A DNA stretch of 64,000 nucleotides from assembly GCF_000966265.1 (NCBI RefSeq), contig NZ_LANF01000009.1, forward strand, positions 124,001 to 188,000, given 5' to 3'. The stretch is from Palaeococcus ferrophilus DSM 13482 (GTDB lineage: Archaea > Methanobacteriota_B > Thermococci > Thermococcales > Thermococcaceae). The position numbers and the translations under genes are program-made. The notes below the pieces were generated by a model that was not told the DNA's origin, made no database searches, and was given only the letters and a program-made list of their open reading frames with translations. Below are positions 59,734 through 64,000 of this stretch, in pieces. How positions within the stretch are numbered: position 1 is the first letter of the stretch; every line of letters starts with the position of its first letter.

Positions 59734-61056
59734 TCAATCCATGTCAGGTACGTAGTCGAGGGCATCCCCTTTGACCCCGACTATGTCACCCCTCCTGACG
59801 AACTGCATCGTCACCGCCGAGAGGATGAAGAACGTTACCGCGAAGGGCAGGAGCGTTTTGTATCCGATAACATCGAGGAAGGCTCCCGCCAAAGGTGGAG
59901 CCACAAGGTTTGCCGCCTGGCTGAAGAAGTAGTAGAGTCCCGTGTAGCCACCGAGCTTCTCCTCCGTCGTCATGTCCACGACCATGGGAAGGGAGTTGAC
60001 GTTCACTAGCGCCCAGCCGACGCCGCCGAAGAAGAAGAGCACCATGAACTTGAGCACTACTGGATCCGTCAGAGAGCTGCTTCCCGGCTTTGAGGCCTCT
60101 CCAAGGAGGTAAGCGAGGAGCATGACCGCACTCACCATTACAAGCCCAGTTGTAATCGTCTTCTTCCTCCCTATCCTTCCCCCTATGAGGCCCGCTGGAA
60201 TCGCGAAGAGCATGAAGCTGAGGGAAACGACACCCATCAGGAAGGCCCCCGTGCTCTCCTCGATGCCGAGGTGATACTTCGCGTAGCTCGTGAAGAAGGT
60301 CTCTATGGAGTTGAAGGCAATGAACCAGAGGAATATTGAAAGCAGAATGAAGAACAGGCTCCTCTCGTGGCTCGCGAACACATCCTTCAGATTTTCCTTC
60401 AACTCGCCGAAGCTCTTGTGCGATGTCTCGGAGAGAAGCTTCCTCAGATTGATCCTCTCCCCCGGAACGCGGTACTCCTCCGGCTCGGGAACGAAGAGAA
60501 CCACGAGGAGGTTGGCGAGCAGCATCACAGCAGCCCCGGCAAAGAACGGATAGGCGTAGTTCATGTCGTAAAGCACCTTACCTCCGAAGTACGCCAAAAG
60601 CGCCCCAATACCACCCATGAAGTTTATTACACCGTTGGCCTGGCTCCTCTTCTCGCTCGGCGTTATGTCGGGCATGAAGGCGATGACGGGTGAGCGGAAG
60701 AGCGCCATGAAGAAGTTCATGAAGATTATGGTGCCCATGAACAGGGCCAGACTTCCGTACTCCCTCGCCACAGGAATGAGCGCGAACATCAGTGCGGCTG
60801 AGGGCGCACCAAGCAGGATGTAGGGCTTTCTTCGCCCAAGGCGTGTCCTCGTTTTGTCGCTTAGGGCCCCCAGGAACGGGAGGAGCAGAACGGCGAAGAG
60901 GTTGTCAATGGTCATGACGAAGCCCGTCACCGTGCGGCTCATTTTGAACGTATCCTGAAGGAAAATCGGTATGTACGCGTTGTAGAGGGACCATATGATG
61001 CTTATCCCAAAGAAACCGAAACCGAGCAAGAATATGCGGCTGTACTTGAACTCCAT
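59734..61056 (-). CDS. MFS transporter (second, GPH/SLC45-like)
   Basis: A 440-aa protein with 12 membrane segments. GALSDKTRTRLGRRKPYILLGAP and the central LIGGRIGRKKTITTG are the MFS loops; the architecture again suggests a sugar or glycoside/cation symporter. ATG 61056 lies after GGTGGTGGGGTGG. The two transporters and the divergent glycerophosphodiester genes may belong to one metabolic region, but no shared regulator is seen. Confidence 0.85.
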   Translation of the reverse strand: MEFKYSRIFLLGFGFFGISIIWSLYNAYIPIFLQDTFKMSRTVTGFVMTIDNLFAVLLLPFLGALSDKTRTRLGRRKPYILLGAPSAALMFALIPVAREYGSLALFMGTIIFMNFFMALFRSPVIAFMPDITPSEKRSQANGVINFMGGIGALLAYFGGKVLYDMNYAYPFFAGAAVMLLANLLVVLFVPEPEEYRVPGERINLRKLLSETSHKSFGELKENLKDVFASHERSLFFILLSIFLWFIAFNSIETFFTSYAKYHLGIEESTGAFLMGVVSLSFMLFAIPAGLIGGRIGRKKTITTGLVMVSAVMLLAYLLGEASKPGSSSLTDPVVLKFMVLFFFGGVGWALVNVNSLPMVVDMTTEEKLGGYTGLYYFFSQAANLVAPPLAGAFLDVIGYKTLLPFAVTFFILSAVTMQFVRRGDIVGVKGDALDYVPDMD

Positions 61057-61143
61057 AGTTTTACCACCCCACCACCACTAAGTGCACCAATGTCCTTAAT
61101 TGGACGCTTTCTTTTTAAGGATTTGTGAACATTGTATTTCAGT

Positions 61144-61857
61144 ATGAGAGCGCTCATATTTGGACATGCAGGCATCAGGGGCGGTCTTGAGAACACGCTC
61201 CCTGCCTTCGGGAGGGCCCTCAGATACGCGGACGGGATAGAGTTTGACGTTAGAACCACGGGCGATGGGAAGCTCGTAACCCACCACGACCCGGGTTTCC
61301 ATGCCAACGGGAACTTCCAGCGCCTAAGGGAGATGAGCCTCGCAGAGCTGAGGAGGCTTCACCCGAACGGGGGGATAATACCGCAGGTTGATTACGTATT
61401 CAGAGCTTTTCCCAATGCGCTGTTCAACGCCGACGTCAAGGAGGTTGAAACGGTTGATGCCCTTCTAAATGCTGCGGGAAGGTACAAGGCCATTGAAAGA
61501 ACGGTTTTTTCCTCGGAGAGGCCCGAAATCATCGAAGGGCTCCTCCGCGAGTGCCCGGACTGCAGGGTCGGCTTCTCGATAGTCGGCTACCGCTCCCTCT
61601 CATGGATTCCACGGCTGAAGGGCCTCTACTCACTCCACGTTCCGATAGACGGCCTCTCCTACGTGGGGTACGGGGCGTTCACGACGCTCCTGCGCGCCTT
61701 CAGAAAGCGCGACCTTAAGATATACCTCTGGAACCACGCCATGGACGAGCTCCGCTGGGTCCCCAGGCTTCTACCCTTCGTTGATGCGGTTATCTCCGAT
61801 GACCCCGCACGACTGAGAAAGGTTTTTACGGGATTGGGGGGCAAAGTATTGGGGTGA
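61144..61857 (+). CDS. Glycerophosphodiester phosphodiesterase family protein (divergent)
   Basis: A 237-aa GDPD-like protein. The fold motifs are visible ([30 protein letters not shown]), but the first motif is FGHAGIRGG where canonical enzymes have GHRG; the catalytic Arg is therefore replaced by Ala, though a nearby Arg (IRGG) might compensate. Activity is uncertain. ATG 61144 follows TTTCAGT; no strong ribosome site, so it may be leaderless. The next gene is a canonical GDPD and overlaps it by four bases. Confidence 0.8.
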   Translation: MRALIFGHAGIRGGLENTLPAFGRALRYADGIEFDVRTTGDGKLVTHHDPGFHANGNFQRLREMSLAELRRLHPNGGIIPQVDYVFRAFPNALFNADVKEVETVDALLNAAGRYKAIERTVFSSERPEIIEGLLRECPDCRVGFSIVGYRSLSWIPRLKGLYSLHVPIDGLSYVGYGAFTTLLRAFRKRDLKIYLWNHAMDELRWVPRLLPFVDAVISDDPARLRKVFTGLGGKVLG

Positions 61858-62606
61858 TCGTGTTGGCGGATAAGAGAATCTTCGTGCTCGGCCACAGGGG
61901 CTACTCGGCGAAGTATCCCGAGAACACCCTCCTTGCCTTTAGGAAGGCCATCGAGGCAGGCGCCGATGGCGTTGAGCTCGACGTCTGGCTCACGAGGGAT
62001 GGTGAGGTCGTGGTGATCCACGATGAGACCGTTGACAGAACGAGCAACGGGAGCGGTAAGGTCAAGGAGATGACGCTCGATGAGCTCAAGTCCCTGGACT
62101 TCGGAAACGGGGAGAGAATCCCGACGCTGGAGGAGGTCTTCGAGGCCCTTCCCGAGGATGCCATAATCAACGTCGAGCTCAAGGATGCTGACGCCGCCGA
62201 GAAGGCCGCGGACATCATCAAAAGCCACAACCCGTCGAGGGTCATTGTATCATCCTTCCTCATAGATGCTCTGCGGGAGTACAGGAAGTACGATAGGGAG
62301 ACCAGAATGGGGCTCCTCATCGACAGGGAGAAAGTCCTCTCACAGCTTCCGGCCCTCATCGGGGAGCTGTCCCTCTGGTCCATCAACCCTCCGATCGATG
62401 CGATGGCTCTCCTCGGCGTGGAGAAGACTGTCGGTGCTCTCCAGATGGCCAAAGGAGCTGGTCTTAAGGTCGTTCTCTGGTCATTGAACGACGAGAGCTA
62501 CTACGCCAACGACAACCTCGTTAGGCTCGGCGGGCTCTTTGATGGAGTGATAGTCAACGACGTTGAGCGGATGGTTGATTACTTAAGGAAGCTCGGACTC
62601 AGGTGA
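61854..62606 (+). CDS. Glycerophosphodiester phosphodiesterase
   Basis: A 250-aa GDPD with all family motifs: [47 protein letters not shown], and INVELKD. It hydrolyses glycerophosphodiesters to glycerol phosphate and an alcohol. The start is uncertain: GTG 61854, GTG 61860 and TTG 61863 are all in frame near GGGGTGAT; the last has the best spacing. Downstream of it glycerol kinase begins after 57 bases, so the two may handle glycerol and glycerol phosphate from lipid or exogenous sources. Confidence 0.93.
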   Translation: MIVLADKRIFVLGHRGYSAKYPENTLLAFRKAIEAGADGVELDVWLTRDGEVVVIHDETVDRTSNGSGKVKEMTLDELKSLDFGNGERIPTLEEVFEALPEDAIINVELKDADAAEKAADIIKSHNPSRVIVSSFLIDALREYRKYDRETRMGLLIDREKVLSQLPALIGELSLWSINPPIDAMALLGVEKTVGALQMAKGAGLKVVLWSLNDESYYANDNLVRLGGLFDGVIVNDVERMVDYLRKLGLR

Positions 62607-62663
62607 GCTTCACCGAATCTCTAATATACCCCCTTAGCCATTTTTTGTCTTTGGTGACCATCA

Positions 62664-64000
62664 ATGGAGAAGTTCATCCTATCTCTCGACGAGGGAACCA
62701 CCTCGGCGAGGGCAATAATCTTCGACAGGGAGAGCAACATCCACGGAATAGGCCAGTACGAGTTTCCCCAGCACTACCCAAAGCCGGGATGGGTCGAGCA
62801 CAATCCAGAGGAGATATGGGACGCTCAGCTCAGGGCGATAAAGACCGCAATTGAGAGGGCTAAAATCGAGCCGAGCCAGATAGCGGCCATTGGAGTCACC
62901 AACCAGCGCGAGACGACGCTCGTGTGGGACAGAGAGGGAAGGCCCCTCCACAACGCCATAGTCTGGCAGTGCAGGAGAACGGCCGAGATGGTGGAGGAGA
63001 TAAAGCGCGAGTACGGGACGGTGATAAAGGAGAAGACGGGCCTCGTTCCCGATGCCTACTTCTCGGCCTCAAAGCTCAAATGGCTCCTCGACAACGTTCC
63101 GGGTTTGAGGGCAAAGGCCGAGAAAGGCGAGGTGATGTTCGGAACGGTGGATACCTTCCTCATCTACCGCTTAACTGGACAGCACGTTACTGACTACTCC
63201 AACGCCTCGAGGACGATGCTCTTCAACATAAAGAGGCTCGACTGGGACGATGAGCTCCTCGAGCTCTTCGGCATACCCGAGGCCATCCTCCCGGAGGTTA
63301 AGGAATCCAGCGAAATCTACGGCCACACGAGGAGGGAGCTCCTCGGCGCGGAAATCCCGGTGAGCGGAGACGCCGGAGACCAGCAGGCCGCCCTCTTTGG
63401 ACAGGCCGCCTTCGAGACGGGAATGGTCAAGGCCACCTACGGCACCGGAAGCTTCATCCTTGCCAATACCGGTAAGATGGTACGCTTCTCCGAAAACCTC
63501 CTCACAACGATAGCGTGGGGTCTCAACGGAAGGGTAAACTACGCCCTTGAGGGGAGCGTCTTCGTAACCGGAGCCGCCGTCCAGTGGCTCAGGGACGGAA
63601 TAAAGATAATCAAGCACGCCTCCGAGACGGAGGAGCTCGCCAGGAAGCTTGAGAGCAACGAGGGGGTTTACTTCGTCCCGGCCTTCGTCGGCCTTGGAGC
63701 GCCCTACTGGGACCAGTTCGCGCGCGGGCTGATAATCGGCATAACCCGCGGCACCGGCAGGGAGCACCTCGCGAGGGCCACGCTTGAGGCGATAGCGTAT
63801 CTCACGAGGGACGTCGTCGAGGAGATGGAGAAGCTCGTTGGAATAAAGGAGCTCCGCGTTGATGGAGGGGCCACTTCAAACGACTTCCTGATGGGCTTCC
63901 AGGCGGACATACTCAACAGGCGCGTCGTGAGGCCCGTCGTGAAGGAGACGACGGCACTGGGTGCGGCCTACCTCGCTGGACTGGCCGTGGATTATTGGGA
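62664..64000 (+). CDS. glpK: Glycerol kinase, 3' part cut by window end
   Basis: 445 codons are visible and the frame is open to the last base. [17 protein letters not shown] (ATP site), [43 protein letters not shown] and [20 protein letters not shown] are the FGGY-kinase glycerol kinase blocks. The enzyme makes sn-glycerol 3-phosphate from glycerol and ATP. ATG 62664 follows TTTGGTGACCATCA, and TAATATAC near 62620 is the TATA box. Full proteins have about 495 residues. Confidence 0.96.
   Translation, partial: MEKFILSLDEGTTSARAIIFDRESNIHGIGQYEFPQHYPKPGWVEHNPEEIWDAQLRAIKTAIERAKIEPSQIAAIGVTNQRETTLVWDREGRPLHNAIVWQCRRTAEMVEEIKREYGTVIKEKTGLVPDAYFSASKLKWLLDNVPGLRAKAEKGEVMFGTVDTFLIYRLTGQHVTDYSNASRTMLFNIKRLDWDDELLELFGIPEAILPEVKESSEIYGHTRRELLGAEIPVSGDAGDQQAALFGQAAFETGMVKATYGTGSFILANTGKMVRFSENLLTTIAWGLNGRVNYALEGSVFVTGAAVQWLRDGIKIIKHASETEELARKLESNEGVYFVPAFVGLGAPYWDQFARGLIIGITRGTGREHLARATLEAIAYLTRDVVEEMEKLVGIKELRVDGGATSNDFLMGFQADILNRRVVRPVVKETTALGAAYLAGLAVDYW

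Noticed and set aside
1-64000. CRISPR array
   Set aside because: No series of regularly spaced repeats of 25-40 bases was seen and no cas gene is present.

Overview
The window is from a hyperthermophilic euryarchaeon of the order Thermococcales, most likely Thermococcus. The evidence is the archaeal rpoH-rpoB-rpoA1-rpoA2-rpl30e-nusA-rps12-rps7 order, archaeal EF-1alpha and EF-2, genes preceded by GGTGAT/GAGGTG ribosome sites and AT-rich TATA boxes about 25-30 bases before start sites, and an RtcB ligase carrying an intein.

Layout. 1-8.3 kb: the tail of an RlmN-like radical SAM protein, a MutS-family ATPase, a small membrane protein, moaC, and a four-gene ABC-2 exporter operon built around a large surface-anchored NEW3-type protein. 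8.3-13.0 kb: an RNA-processing cluster (intein-containing rtcB, a PUA-like protein, trm4, archease). 13.1-14.9 kb: panB and an EamA transporter. 14.9-30.98 kb: translation and transcription genes (tRNA-Ser, rps10, EF-1alpha, EF-2, rps7, rps12, nusA, rpl30e, rpoA2, rpoA1, rpoB, rpoH), with a degenerate RecA-like protein and a GMC-type oxidoreductase among them.

31.28-56.81 kb is an integrated mobile element. It is bounded by a perfect 50-bp direct repeat made of the 3' end of tRNA-Thr(TGT). The repeat lies inside the integrase gene, so integration split that gene into intC (left end) and intN (right end); the excised circle would be 25,479 bp with a 349-aa integrase. The architecture resembles the pT26-2/TKV1/TGV1/PHV1 elements of Thermococcales. 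The element has four parts: (i) small membrane and ribbon-helix-helix genes next to intC; (ii) 33.0-46.4 kb, a co-directional block of secreted and membrane proteins, a subtilisin-like protease, a coiled-coil membrane protein and a P-loop ATPase, which looks like a cell-envelope transfer or secretion machine; (iii) 46.4-52.3 kb, an AT-rich cargo patch with a tnpB remnant, a YwgA-like/nuclease-like pair, a second copy of a secreted protein, a lipoprotein with two LEA14-like domains and an AbrB-like regulator; (iv) 52.3-56.5 kb, a compact early-type operon of small DNA-binding proteins ending in a DpdA-like transglycosylase, a predicted PD-(D/E)XK nuclease and a winged-helix regulator.

56.8-64 kb is chromosome again: tRNA-Thr, an alpha/beta hydrolase, a HEPN/MNT toxin-antitoxin pair, two MFS transporters, two glycerophosphodiester phosphodiesterases and the start of glycerol kinase.

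The best candidate for an undescribed system is the DpdA-like plus nuclease operon on this element, which suggests 7-deazaguanine modification of element DNA using the host's archaeosine-pathway precursor. The envelope module and the YwgA-like/nuclease pair come next. Three genes (rpoH, the YwgA-like gene and a small membrane gene) are each broken by a one-base error in a homopolymer, so base-calling errors should be excluded before they are called pseudogenes.
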